A stretch of 20,721 bases of DNA from AP-15 sp035503615. GTDB taxonomy: Bacteria > Pseudomonadota > Alphaproteobacteria > ATCC43930 > CGMCC-115725. The first letter of the stretch is position 1, and each line of letters opens with the position of its first letter. Position numbers and translations under genes: made by a program. Below, piece by piece: positions 1 through 7,846 of the stretch. The DNA is taken from the NCBI GenBank assembly GCA_035503615.1, contig DATJTI010000039.1:1-20721 (forward strand), written 5' to 3'. The notes under the pieces are model-generated. The model did no database searches, was not told the origin of the DNA, and worked only from the letters and a program-made list of their open reading frames with translations.

Positions 1-833
1 TCGCGCTGGCCCCAGCCGCGGTTCAGCGCCTCCGACAATTCGGCCAATGCCAGATTGGCGACCCGCATTGGCACATTGAAGTCACGGCCGAGCTGGGTGG
101 CGAGCGTCACATCCTTGTGCGCCAGCCGCAAAGCAAACGCCGCCGGCTCGTAGGTCCCAGGCAGGAACTGATCGATCAGCCCGTCGAAGGTGCGTCGCCG
201 GCCGGTCGCGCCATCGCGCACCGCCTCCCACAGCGCAAGCGGATCGACCCCGGCCTTGACCCCGACCGTAAACATCTCGGCGAGCGCCGTCTGGATGCAG
301 TAGCCGGCGCCATTGTGCACGAGCTTGGCGACCGACCCGGCACCGATCGGCCCGACATACCGCGCCTTGTCGCCCATCGCGTCGAGCACCCGTTTGTGCC
401 GGTTGAAGATCTGCTCGTCACCGCCGACCCACAAGGCGAGCTTGCCGGTACGCGCCCCACGCGGCCCGCCGCTGACTGGCGCATCAAGCATGTAGACGTC
501 GCGTTCGGCAAAGGCGGCATTGATCTTGCGCACCATCGTCGGCGAGTTGGTCGACAGGTCGAAATAGGCCTTGCCGCGGCTCATGCCGCTGAGGATGCCG
601 TTCTCGCCGAGCGCCACGGCTTCGACCTCGGGCGGGCCTGGTAGTGACGTGAAGACGATCTCAGCGGCTTCGGCGACCGCGCGCGGTGTCTCGGCCCACA
701 CCGCACCAGCAGCGAGATAAGGCTCGGCCGCCGCGCGCCGCAGGTCGTGAACCACAAGCTCGTGCCCAGCCTTCTGCAGGTTGGCGGCCATCCCCGAACC
801 CATCATGCCCAAACCGATGAACCCGATCTTCAT
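1..833 (-). CDS. NAD(P)-dependent beta-hydroxyacid dehydrogenase (3-hydroxyisobutyrate dehydrogenase / tartronate semialdehyde reductase family), C-terminus cut by window edge
   Basis: Oxidises or reduces a beta-hydroxyacid with NAD(P); the exact substrate cannot be told from sequence. The first residues, MKIGFIGLGMMGSGMAANL, form the Rossmann glycine motif and family signature. Residues 118-131 (DAPVSGGPRGARTG) match the substrate-binding segment. GAGSVAKLVHN around residues 164-174 carries the expected catalytic Lys170 and Asn174. The start is set by a GGAGGG ribosome-binding site just upstream. About 277 residues are visible against the usual 290-300, so only a short C-terminal piece lies outside the window. 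It sits 34 bases downstream of a carboxymuconolactone decarboxylase-like gene on the same strand, so the two probably form one transcript, perhaps for catabolism of a hydroxyacid or aromatic compound (inference). Confidence 0.93.
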   Translation of the reverse strand, partial: MKIGFIGLGMMGSGMAANLQKAGHELVVHDLRRAAAEPYLAAGAVWAETPRAVAEAAEIVFTSLPGPPEVEAVALGENGILSGMSRGKAYFDLSTNSPTMVRKINAAFAERDVYMLDAPVSGGPRGARTGKLALWVGGDEQIFNRHKRVLDAMGDKARYVGPIGAGSVAKLVHNGAGYCIQTALAEMFTVGVKAGVDPLALWEAVRDGATGRRRTFDGLIDQFLPGTYEPAAFALRLAHKDVTLATQLGRDFNVPMRVANLALAELSEALNRGWGQR

Positions 834-867
834 TCCGCCCTCCCGCTTGCGCGCGCCGCATCACCCG

Positions 868-1185
868 TTATTTCAGCACATCCTTGGCGACCAGCGCTGC
901 GGTCATCGCCGCCGGCCAGCCGGCATAAAAGGCGAGATGAGTGATGATTTCGCCGATCTCCTCCTTGGTGACACCATTGTCGAGCGCGCGCTGCAAATGA
1001 CCCACAAGCTGCTTTTCGCGACCGAGCGCGATCAGCGTCGCACAGGTGATCAGGCTGCGGTCGCGCTTCGACAGCTGCGAACGCTCCCAGACATCGCCGA
1101 ACAGCACCTTTTCGCTGAGATCGATCAGTTTCGGGACGACATGACGAACCTGTTCGCGGGCGGCGGAGGGTTGCGACTGCGCCAT
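868..1185 (-). CDS. Carboxymuconolactone decarboxylase family protein (PcaC-like)
   Basis: A 105-residue single-domain protein of the CMD/AhpD superfamily. Residues from about 40 onward (SLITCATLIALGREKQLVGH, then ALDNGVTKEEIGEIITHLAF and YAGWPAA) follow the PcaC-type pattern, including the conserved GVT-EEI-E...H..YAG core. The CxxC pair of AhpD-type peroxidase relatives is absent: the only cysteine is near residue 48, so a decarboxylase-like or unknown role is more likely than a redox one. The ATG is supported by a GGAGA ribosome-binding site. Immediately upstream is a perfect 15-base tandem repeat, described separately. It is the first gene of a probable pair with the downstream dehydrogenase. 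The family assignment is firm; the reaction and substrate are not. Confidence 0.9.
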   Translation of the reverse strand: MAQSQPSAAREQVRHVVPKLIDLSEKVLFGDVWERSQLSKRDRSLITCATLIALGREKQLVGHLQRALDNGVTKEEIGEIITHLAFYAGWPAAMTAALVAKDVLK

Positions 1186-1195
1186 GGTTTTCTCC

Positions 1196-1225
1196 TGTGT
1201 CGGATCGCATTGTGTCGGATCGCAT
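1196..1225. repeat. Perfect 15-bp tandem duplication in the leader of the CMD-like gene
   Basis: The 15-base unit TGTGTCGGATCGCAT occurs twice head to tail (1196-1210 and 1211-1225). It abuts the ribosome-binding site of the minus-strand CMD-like gene. Read on the minus strand each unit contains an ATG in one frame, giving a repeated Met-Arg-Ser-Asp-Thr that runs out of frame into the gene. It may be a replication-slippage duplication or a doubled regulatory element. Confidence 0.85.
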
Positions 1226-1354
1226 CGATCGCGTTCGCCGAAAACCTAGCACGCGCTCGCGATGCCTCGCCACACCTACTGCACCGGCAGTGACCGCGCA
1301 AACCGGTTCGCGAACCTCCCGCCCGGCGTCGCCCGGCGCTGGAAGCCTGATGAG

Positions 1355-1897
1355 CTAATGCTGAACCGCAGCGGCTTGGGCACGCTCGGCCGCCAGCTCG
1401 CGATAATGCTCCCGCTGCTTTTGGCGCCACGCCGCTCGTTCGGCGCTGTCGATCGTACCGTCGTGATCGGTGTCGATCTGGTCGAAGCGGGCGCGGAACA
1501 GCGTGTCGCGCTCGGCCGGGGACATCGCCGCCTGACGGTCGTAATAGGCTTTGCGGCGCTCAAGGCTCGCGCGCTGCGCCGCGGTCAGATCGCTCGCCGC
1601 CAGTTCGCGTGTCAGCCTGACCTGGCTTTGCGTAATGTACCGCATCCGAAAATCGCGGTATTCGGCAAAGGTGATCGCTGTCGGCGTGGCTGCTATTCCG
1701 GCCGCATGCGCCGGTGGTGCGGCAGACGGAACCGCGGGCTTGGCCGCGGCGGCCGCATCAGCACCTGGAGGAGTTGCACCAGCGGCCGGGGTGGGCCCGG
1801 CAATGGCTGAGGGCGCGTGCTGGGCGATCGCCGGCAGATGCCATAAAGCTGCCGCGGCGAGGGCGATTGCGGCAACGACGAGGGTCCATCGTCTCAT
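1355..1897 (-). CDS. Secreted EF-hand domain protein
   Basis: A 180-residue exported protein with one canonical calcium-binding EF-hand. Residues 1-26 form a signal peptide (MRRW, then a hydrophobic Ala/Leu core ending AIA-Q). Residues 27-72 are a low-complexity Ala/Pro linker. Residues 75-180 are helical and charged. The EF loop D142-T-D144-H-D146-G-T148-I-D150-S-A-E153 has all the standard liganding positions. A second half-hand could lie around ITFAEY (residues 75-80), but its loop is missing. The start is fixed by a GGAGG site and the signal peptide. It has its own upstream promoter candidate, which overlaps a TTAACCAT motif. Calcium binding in the periplasm is likely; the biological role is unknown. 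Confidence 0.88.
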   Translation of the reverse strand: MRRWTLVVAAIALAAAALWHLPAIAQHAPSAIAGPTPAAGATPPGADAAAAAKPAVPSAAPPAHAAGIAATPTAITFAEYRDFRMRYITQSQVRLTRELAASDLTAAQRASLERRKAYYDRQAAMSPAERDTLFRARFDQIDTDHDGTIDSAERAAWRQKQREHYRELAAERAQAAAVQH

Positions 1898-1924
1898 TGG
1901 GGCCTCCCGATTTGTGTCCGATGG

Positions 1925-1953
1925 TTAATAGAACAAACCATGACCCTACGCAA
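1925..1953 (-). promoter_or_regulatory. Predicted sigma70-type promoter of the EF-hand gene, overlapping a TTAACCAT (CtrA half-site-like) motif
   Basis: On the minus strand TTGCGT (1948-1953) is followed after exactly 17 bases by TATTAA (1925-1930). The downstream gene starts at 1897. The sequence TATTAACCAT places a perfect TTAACCAT at 1921-1928, overlapping the -10. TTAACCAT is the half-site recognised by CtrA in Caulobacter. The promoter call rests on hexamers and spacing only. Confidence 0.45.
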
Positions 1954-1956
1954 GCC

Positions 1957-1977
1957 TTTTTCTCGCGATGAGAAAAA
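1957..1977. other. AT-rich hairpin between the luciferase-like and EF-hand genes
   Basis: TTTTTCTC and GAGAAAAA pair perfectly over 8 bases around the loop GCGAT, and five T residues follow on the plus strand. It lies downstream of the minus-strand luciferase-like gene and just upstream of the predicted EF-hand promoter. The T tract is on the wrong side to terminate the minus-strand gene, and no plus-strand gene feeds it. It may be a weak terminator or an AT-rich upstream element. The rest of 1898-2122 shows nothing else I can name. Confidence 0.35.
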
Positions 1978-2122
1978 TTTTTCGGCATGCAACAATCAAA
2001 AGACGAAATATGGCGCCGTCAGAGGTGCTTGCGGTGTCAAGCACAATGCCAGCGGCAAGTCGCATATTCAGGCGGACAGCGCCGCCACGCCACCGGGTGG
2101 CAGCGTGCCGGCAGCGAGCGGA

Positions 2123-3178
2123 TCAGCGGGGCGCCGCGGCGCCGGCGCTGACAAAGCCGCGAAATGAATGCGGCAGATGGCGGATGTCCTGCATCAGATC
2201 CGGTGGCACCTCGCCCGTCCCGTCGGCGCGCAAGGTCAGCGCATCGACAAGACCGCCAAAGCGTTCGCCAATCGCCGCGACGATCTGGTCATGCCGCCCG
2301 ACCGCGGCGAACAGATGGGCGACATCGTCGGGCACTTCGCTCGCCATCTCGCCCCACTTCCCCTGGCGGGTCAGCGCATTAAGCTTGTGGCCGAGATCCT
2401 CGAGCCCGTGGACCGCCAGCACCGGGTAGTAGGCCGGTGTCGAGCCATAAAACGCGACCCGCTGGCGCACCCATTCGAAGCGCCGGGCAACGGTTTCATC
2501 GTCCGGCCCGGTGGCGAGAAACCCGCCGCCCGAGATCTCGTAATTCTCGCGGCGCCGACCGCTCTTGGCGAGCCCGGCGGTAATCCGCGGCATGATCGCA
2601 TCGGTCAGATATTGCCGCGTGCAGAACCCGTGCAGTTTGACACCGTCGCACTCCTCGGCGGCGACCCGGAGCATCGCCGGGCCGACCGCGGCGATCATCA
2701 CCGCCGGCGGCGGTGCTTCGATCGGCTCGGGGGTGAAGTTTGGGCTGGTCAGCGTGAACCGGTAGTGCTCGCCTTCGAAAGCGGGCCTGTCGCCGGTCCT
2801 CCAGCAATCCCAGATCGCCCGCAAGACCTGCACATATTCTCGCATGCGCGGCGCCGGCGGGCTCCACGGCACCGAGAAGCGCCGCTCGTTATGCGCCCTG
2901 ACCTGCGAGCCGAGCCCGAGGACGAAGCGCCCTCCGGTGGCGCCCGCCAGATCCCAGCCGATGTTGGCGACCGCCATCGGCGTGCGGGCAAAGGCGATCG
3001 CCACCCCGGTATGCAGCTCGATGTGCCGGGTTGCGGTGCCGGCGATCGCCAGCGCCAGAAACGGGTCGTGCTTGTTCTCCATCGCGACGACGCCGTCATA
3101 GCCTTCGGCCTCGCTCGCGTGTGCGGCAGCCGCAACCGCGCGCAGGTCGTCTTGCGGGAGTGTCGTGAAGACGCGCAT
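2123..3178 (-). CDS. LLM-class (luciferase-like) flavin-dependent oxidoreductase, TIGR03617-like
   Basis: A 351-residue TIM-barrel monooxygenase-like protein of the bacterial luciferase superfamily. The family is known for F420- or FMN-dependent oxidation of small organic substrates. Recognisable segments are EGYDGVVAMENKHDPFLAL (around residues 25-44), AIAFARTPM (around 60-69) and GGRFVLGLGSQVRAHNERRF (around 82-100), then MREYVQVLRAIWDCW, and VGPAMLRVAAEECDGVKLH (around 165-183). From memory, these closely follow the TIGR03617 group of F420-dependent-type LLM enzymes. The ATG has an AGGAG site that contains the stop codon of the upstream yggS-like gene, so translation of the two is probably coupled. 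The cofactor and substrate cannot be read from the sequence. Confidence 0.9.
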   Translation of the reverse strand: MRVFTTLPQDDLRAVAAAAHASEAEGYDGVVAMENKHDPFLALAIAGTATRHIELHTGVAIAFARTPMAVANIGWDLAGATGGRFVLGLGSQVRAHNERRFSVPWSPPAPRMREYVQVLRAIWDCWRTGDRPAFEGEHYRFTLTSPNFTPEPIEAPPPAVMIAAVGPAMLRVAAEECDGVKLHGFCTRQYLTDAIMPRITAGLAKSGRRRENYEISGGGFLATGPDDETVARRFEWVRQRVAFYGSTPAYYPVLAVHGLEDLGHKLNALTRQGKWGEMASEVPDDVAHLFAAVGRHDQIVAAIGERFGGLVDALTLRADGTGEVPPDLMQDIRHLPHSFRGFVSAGAAAPR

Positions 3179-3187
3179 CGCCCGCTC

Positions 3188-3865
3188 CTACCGCAGTGCG
3201 CCGCGCGCGCCGAAGACCGCGGTGCCGACCCGCACATGGGTGGCGCCAAAGCGGATCGCGATCTCGAAATCGGCGCTCATCCCCATGCTGAGGCGATCGA
3301 GCCCGGTGCGCCGAGCGATCTCGCGCAGCAGCGCGAAATGCGGTGCGGGGTCCTCGTCGAGCGGCGGGACGCACATCAGGCCTACGATCGGCAGACCGAG
3401 CCGGTCGCGGCAATCGATGACGAAATCATCGGCAGCTTCTGGCGCGATCCCCGATTTCTGGGCTTCCTCGCCGGTGTTGACCTCAACGAGGCACAACGGG
3501 TGGCGGCCGGTGCGCTGCATCTCGTGCGCAAGCGCCTCGGCGAGTCGCGGCCGGTCGAGGCTTTCGATCACGTCGAACAGCGCCACCGCGTCCTTGACCT
3601 TGTTGGTCTGCAACGGACCGATCAAGTGCAACTGCAGATCGGGGAACGCAGCGCGCAGCGCCGGATACTTGGCCTGTGCTTCCTGCACCCGATTCTCGCC
3701 GAAACAGCGGTGCCCGGCTCGCAATGCCGCCTCGACCGCCGCTGCCGGATGGGTCTTGCTGACCGCAACCAGGACGACGCTGTCGCCGGCTCGCCCGGCA
3801 CTGCGCGCCGCGGCTGCGATCCTCTCCTTGACCGCGCTGAGATTGGCTGCGATGACCCCTTCCAT
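3188..3865 (-). CDS. yggS: YggS family pyridoxal phosphate-binding protein (PLP homeostasis protein)
   Basis: A 225-residue member of the YggS/PROSC/PLPBP family, which binds PLP but has no known catalytic activity and buffers cytosolic vitamin B6 and amino-acid pools. The PLP-binding lysine is Lys37 in VAVSKTH. Other family hallmarks are FGENRVQEAQAK, WHLIGPLQTNK (here LHLIGPLQTNK), SMGMSADFEIAIRFGATHVRVGTAVFG near the C-terminus, and the usual length. It is divergent from the DUF3576 lipoprotein gene, with 76 bases between the two starts. The luciferase-like gene follows 9 bases downstream with its ribosome-binding site overlapping this stop, so the pair is likely an operon. The ATG is preceded by an AGGAAC site at somewhat long spacing. 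Confidence 0.95.
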   Translation of the reverse strand: MEGVIAANLSAVKERIAAAARSAGRAGDSVVLVAVSKTHPAAAVEAALRAGHRCFGENRVQEAQAKYPALRAAFPDLQLHLIGPLQTNKVKDAVALFDVIESLDRPRLAEALAHEMQRTGRHPLCLVEVNTGEEAQKSGIAPEAADDFVIDCRDRLGLPIVGLMCVPPLDEDPAPHFALLREIARRTGLDRLSMGMSADFEIAIRFGATHVRVGTAVFGARGALR

Positions 3866-3941
3866 CTCGGTTCCGTTCCTGGCACAAACCCGGTGTGCTC
3901 GCTCCGGCTGCGAGCCGCTCCATCGCGTGGGGGATTGCCGG

Positions 3942-4520
3942 ATGCCCGCTCTTCATTACCGCCTGACCACCGCCTGTGCTGCAAGTCTTTCGTTGCTGGT
4001 GAGCGGCTGCGCCTCGGCCCCGCCTGGTGGCAAGGCCGCCGCGGCCGATACGGCGCCCGGCATGACCCGGCCGGCGGTGCCGGTGGCCGACCAGTCGGAC
4101 GGCATGAACACCGATGCAACGATCTGGACGGTGCTTGGCCTTGCCAGGAAGCCGTCGCAGAAGGAACCCGGGCCGAAGACCGGCAGCACGGTCAGCCCGA
4201 TCGCCTGGCAGGCGGCACTCGACACGCTGAACTTTGTCAAGTTCAGCTCCGAGGATCCGCTGACCGGCATGCTCGTCACCGACTGGTATTCGCCCAAGGA
4301 CAAGCCCAACGAGCGGTTTCGGATCACGGTCTTTGTGCTGTCCCGCGAGCTCAGATCGGACACCGTCGCGGTCACCGTCGATCGTCAGCAGCTGTCGCCG
4401 ACCGGTCAGTGGGTCCCGACCACGATCGCGCGCAAGGTCGAGGGCGATCTCGAAACGGCGATTCTGCGCCGCGCGGGACAGCTCAAGCGCGAATGGATGA
4501 AGGAATACGCCGCCGAGTGA
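3942..4520 (+). CDS. DUF3576 domain lipoprotein
   Basis: A 192-residue exported lipoprotein. Residues 1-23 are a lipoprotein signal peptide with lipobox LVSG-C23. The mature part contains the conserved DUF3576 core: TIWTVLGL, WQAALDTLNFVKFSSEDPLTGMLVTDWY around residues 85-115, and RFRITVFVLSRELRSDTVAVTV. The reading frame stays open far upstream, but the ATG at 3942 with a GGGGGA site and the signal peptide fix the start. DUF3576 proteins are alphaproteobacterial and, as I recall, typically precede leuS-lptE-holA as here. This suggests an envelope or LPS-transport-related role, though no function is established to my knowledge. About 210 bases separate it from leuS. Confidence 0.88.
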   Translation: MPALHYRLTTACAASLSLLVSGCASAPPGGKAAAADTAPGMTRPAVPVADQSDGMNTDATIWTVLGLARKPSQKEPGPKTGSTVSPIAWQAALDTLNFVKFSSEDPLTGMLVTDWYSPKDKPNERFRITVFVLSRELRSDTVAVTVDRQQLSPTGQWVPTTIARKVEGDLETAILRRAGQLKREWMKEYAAE

Positions 4521-4731
4521 ACGCTGCAGCGGACGGCCGCTTCGCGCGGTACGCCCAGCCAGCAGCGATCCCGGCAGTGATCCCAGCCGCGATCAAGGCC
4601 GCGTACACACCGCAGCCCTTGCCCCGGGGCCCTCGCCTTCTTTATTTAACGAGCCGCTCCCCGATTTTCGGCAGCCTTGCGCCGACGCCGGGGTCCGTGC
4701 CGGCAGCCCTGTGGGAAGAATCGCTCGAGCC

Positions 4732-7308
4732 ATGCCCCGATACAATTTTCGAGAGACCGAAACAAAGTGGCAGCGGAGTTGGCGCGAGCGGCGGCTGTTC
4801 GAAGTCACTGCCGATCCCGGACGGCCGAAATATTATGTGCTCGAAATGTTCCCATACCCGTCCGGCAAGCTGCATGTCGGGCATGTCCGAAACTATACGA
4901 TGGGCGATCTGGTCGCGCGCTATCGCCGGGCGCAGGGGTTCAACGTGCTCCACCCGATGGGCTGGGACGCTTTCGGTTTGCCGGCCGAGAATGCCGCGAT
5001 CGCCGACAACACCCACCCCGCAATCTGGACCGAGGGCAACATCGCGACGATGCGGGCCCAGCTCGAACGCATGGGCTTTGCCTATGACTGGTCGCGCGAG
5101 ATTGCCACCTGCCACCCCGAATACTACCGTCACGAGCAGAAGATGTTTCTCGATTTCCTCGCGGCCGGGCTCGCCTACCGCAAGGAATCCTGGGTCAACT
5201 GGGACCCGGTCGAAAACACCGTGCTCGCCAATGAGCAGGTCATCGACGGCCGCGGCTGGCGCTCCGGCGCGATCGTTGAAAAACGGCTGCTCGCGCAATG
5301 GTTTTTGCGCATCACCGAATTCACCCAGGAGCTGCTCGAGGCGATCGGCCGCCTCGACCGCTGGCCCGAACGGGTCCGGCTGATGCAGGAAAACTGGATC
5401 GGCCGTTCGGACGGAGCGCGCGTGCTGTTCCAGCTCGCCGGCCGCGACGAGTCGATCGAAATCTTCACCACGCGACAGGACACGTTGTTCGGAGCCTCGT
5501 TTGTCGCCCTGTCGCCAAACCACCCGATGGCCCAGCGCCTCGCCGAGAGCGATCGCGGCCTCGCCGAGTTCATCGCCGAATGCAACCGCATGGGCACCAG
5601 CGAGGCGGTCATCGAAGCAGCCGAGAAGCGCGGCTATCCGACCGGCCTCGAAGCCGTGCATCCGTTCGACGTCAACCGGCGGGTTCCAGTCTGGGTCGCC
5701 AATTTCGTGTTGATGGAATACGGCACCGGCGCCATCTTCGGCTGCCCGGCGCACGATCAGCGTGACCTCGAATTCGCCCGCAAATACGGGCTTGCGGTGA
5801 TCCCGGTGGTACTGCCGCCGGGCGCCGATCCGGCCCGGTTTGCGATCGGCGGCGAGGCCTATGTCGAGGACGGCACGGCATTCAACTCCGATTTCCTCGA
5901 TGGTCTGCCGGTCGCCGAAGCGAAGCGTGTCGCCGGGGAAAAGCTCGAAGCGCTCGGCCGCGGCACGCGCACGATCGCCTATCGGCTGCGCGACTGGGGC
6001 GTATCGCGCCAGCGCTATTGGGGCTGTCCGATCCCGGTCGTCCACTGCCCGGATTGCGGCATCGTGCCGGTGCCGGAAAGCGAGCTGCCGGTGACATTGC
6101 CCGAAGATGTCCGCTTCGACGTGCCGGGCAATCCTCTCGCCCACCATCCGACCTGGCAGCACGTCACCTGCCCGCGCTGCGGCAGTGCCGCCCGGCGCGA
6201 GACCGATACCCTCGATACGTTTTTTGAATCATCCTGGTATTTTCTGCGCTTCTGCTCGGCCCGTGCGCCGCTTGCATTCGTTCGGGCCGCGGTCGATTAC
6301 TGGATGCCCGTCGACCAGTATATCGGCGGGGTTGAGCATGCGGTGCTGCATCTGCTTTATTCACGGTTCTTCACTCGAGCATTGCAGCGCTGCGGCTATC
6401 TCGATCTCGACGAGCCGTTCGCCGGTCTGTTCACGCAAGGCATGGTGTGCCACCAGACCTATCGCAGCGAAACCGGGGAGTGGCTGTTCCCCGAGGAAGT
6501 CGAGCGCGATACCGCGACGGATGCGCTCGTGGATGCCGACGGCAGACCGGTCCTCGTCGGCCGCACCGAAAAGATGTCGAAATCAAAAAAGAACGTTGTC
6601 GGCCTCGATGCGATCGTCGACACCTACGGTGCCGATACCGCGCGGCTCTACCTGCTGTCAGACAGCCCGCCCGAGCGCGATCTCGAATGGACCGAAACCG
6701 GCATCGAGGGCATTTGGCGCTATGTCAACCGGCTGTGGCGGCTGGCGAGCGAGACGCCGGTGCCGTTGCCGCCGCCGGGATCGCCGGTGCCGCACGAGCT
6801 TTGCCCGCCTCTCGCGGCGATGCGCCGGGCGATCCACCAATCGATCGCCGCGGTCACCGAGGATCTCGACCGGTTCCGGTTCAACCGCGCGGTTGCCCGC
6901 ATCCGCGAATTGACCAATGCGATCGAGGAGCTGCCCGAAGCAATCCTGCGCACCGAGCCGGCGGCGCCGGCCGTACTGCGCGAGGGTCTCGAAGCCCTGA
7001 CCCGGCTCCTCGGACCGATGATGCCGCATCTGACCGAGGAGATGTGGCAGACTCTCGGCGGAACCGGCCTCCTGGCCGAGCAGCGCTGGCCGGTCGCCGA
7101 CCCCGACCTCGTCCGCGACGAGCAGGTGACGATCGCGGTCCAGGTCAACGGCAAGCTGCGCGGCACGCTCGAATGCCCGCGCGACGCCGAGAATCTGCTG
7201 GTCGAGACCGCCGCGCTCGAACTGCCGCAGGTGGCGCGCTGGCTCGACGGAAGGCGTCCGCGCAAGGTCATCGTCGTGCCCAACCGGATCGTCAGCATCG
7301 TTGCCTGA
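4732..7308 (+). CDS. leuS: Leucyl-tRNA synthetase
   Basis: Charges tRNA-Leu with leucine in the cytosol. 858 residues, the normal bacterial size. The class I HIGH signature is HVGH at residues 48-51 in PYPSGKLHVGHVRNYTMGD. The WDAFGLPAENAAI motif follows. The CP1 editing domain is intact, with EYGTGAIFG and HDQRD at 341-345; Asp345 corresponds to the editing aspartate of the E. coli enzyme. The KMSKS loop is at residues 614-618. The C-terminal anticodon-binding and VQVNGKLRGTL regions are present. I chose the ATG at 4732 (MPRYNFRETE) because homologues begin this way. A GTG at 4711 in the same frame is an alternative, but GGAAGA at 4713-4718 better serves the ATG. lptE follows one base after the stop. 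Confidence 0.98.
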   Translation: MPRYNFRETETKWQRSWRERRLFEVTADPGRPKYYVLEMFPYPSGKLHVGHVRNYTMGDLVARYRRAQGFNVLHPMGWDAFGLPAENAAIADNTHPAIWTEGNIATMRAQLERMGFAYDWSREIATCHPEYYRHEQKMFLDFLAAGLAYRKESWVNWDPVENTVLANEQVIDGRGWRSGAIVEKRLLAQWFLRITEFTQELLEAIGRLDRWPERVRLMQENWIGRSDGARVLFQLAGRDESIEIFTTRQDTLFGASFVALSPNHPMAQRLAESDRGLAEFIAECNRMGTSEAVIEAAEKRGYPTGLEAVHPFDVNRRVPVWVANFVLMEYGTGAIFGCPAHDQRDLEFARKYGLAVIPVVLPPGADPARFAIGGEAYVEDGTAFNSDFLDGLPVAEAKRVAGEKLEALGRGTRTIAYRLRDWGVSRQRYWGCPIPVVHCPDCGIVPVPESELPVTLPEDVRFDVPGNPLAHHPTWQHVTCPRCGSAARRETDTLDTFFESSWYFLRFCSARAPLAFVRAAVDYWMPVDQYIGGVEHAVLHLLYSRFFTRALQRCGYLDLDEPFAGLFTQGMVCHQTYRSETGEWLFPEEVERDTATDALVDADGRPVLVGRTEKMSKSKKNVVGLDAIVDTYGADTARLYLLSDSPPERDLEWTETGIEGIWRYVNRLWRLASETPVPLPPPGSPVPHELCPPLAAMRRAIHQSIAAVTEDLDRFRFNRAVARIRELTNAIEELPEAILRTEPAAPAVLREGLEALTRLLGPMMPHLTEEMWQTLGGTGLLAEQRWPVADPDLVRDEQVTIAVQVNGKLRGTLECPRDAENLLVETAALELPQVARWLDGRRPRKVIVVPNRIVSIVA

Positions 7309-7309
7309 C

Positions 7310-7846
7310 ATGGCCGCTCGCCATGTCGTTCTCGCTCTCGCCGGGATGCTCGCGCTGACGCTGCCGGGCTGCGGCTGGCAGCCGCTCTATGCCGACCCGC
7401 AAAGCGGACCGGCAAGCGCCGCGCTGCGGGCGATCCGCGTCGATCCGATCCCCGAGCGGATCGGACAGCGCCTCGAACTGGCACTGCGCGATTCGTTTAA
7501 TCCGACCGGCGAGCCGACACCGGCCCGCTACCGTCTGCAGACGACGCTGGCGGTGGCGCTGTCGGATCTCGGGATCCAGACGCAGGGCACGGCGGCGCTG
7601 GCGCGGCTCGATGTGACCGCCACATATAATCTCCTAGATCTGCGCACCGGGGCGGTGCTGCTGACCAACACGGTCCATGTGCAGAACTCCTTCGCGTTGA
7701 ACCCGAACCAGTATTCGACGACGGTCGGCCAGGATGATGCCGGGGTTCGCAGCGTCGCCGAGCTCGACCAGGAAATCGTCACCCGGCTGACATTGTTCAT
7801 GGAGCGCCGCGCCGCGCCGGCGGCACCGCCGGTCGAACGATCATGA
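7310..7846 (+). CDS. lptE: LPS assembly lipoprotein LptE
   Basis: A 178-residue outer-membrane lipoprotein, the plug partner of LptD that inserts lipopolysaccharide into the outer leaflet. Residues 1-21 are a lipoprotein signal with lipobox LPG-C21, followed by GWQPLYA, the typical start of mature alphaproteobacterial LptE. The central part alternates short strands (RYRLQTTLAVALSDLGIQ, RLDVTATYNLLDLRTGAVLLTNTV) as expected for the LptE fold. It ends in an Ala/Pro-rich tail. The ATG sits one base after the leuS stop; a TTG at 7301 is an unlikely alternative. The stop overlaps the holA start as ATGA, so leuS, lptE and holA are very probably one translationally coupled operon. Confidence 0.92.
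   Translation: MAARHVVLALAGMLALTLPGCGWQPLYADPQSGPASAALRAIRVDPIPERIGQRLELALRDSFNPTGEPTPARYRLQTTLAVALSDLGIQTQGTAALARLDVTATYNLLDLRTGAVLLTNTVHVQNSFALNPNQYSTTVGQDDAGVRSVAELDQEIVTRLTLFMERRAAPAAPPVERS

Noticed and set aside
1278..1291. Hairpin ACTGC-ACCG-GCAGT between the EF-hand and CMD-like genes
   Set aside because: Short stem without a T tract on either strand and no gene ending close by in the right direction.
4528..4541. Hairpin AGCGG-ACGG-CCGCT after the DUF3576 gene as a terminator
   Set aside because: Only a 5-base stem and no T tract; common by chance in GC-rich DNA.
4711..4731. GTG start adding seven residues to leucyl-tRNA synthetase
   Set aside because: Homologues begin at the equivalent of the ATG at 4732, and the only purine-rich site lies after the GTG.
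2168..5383. 1071-codon plus-strand open frame
   Set aside because: It runs antisense to the luciferase-like and yggS genes, then through DUF3576 and leuS in another frame. Its protein is Arg/Pro/Ala-rich with no family pattern. It is open because of the high GC content.
4642..6162. 506-codon minus-strand open frame
   Set aside because: Antisense shadow of leuS with no recognisable domain and no ribosome-binding site.
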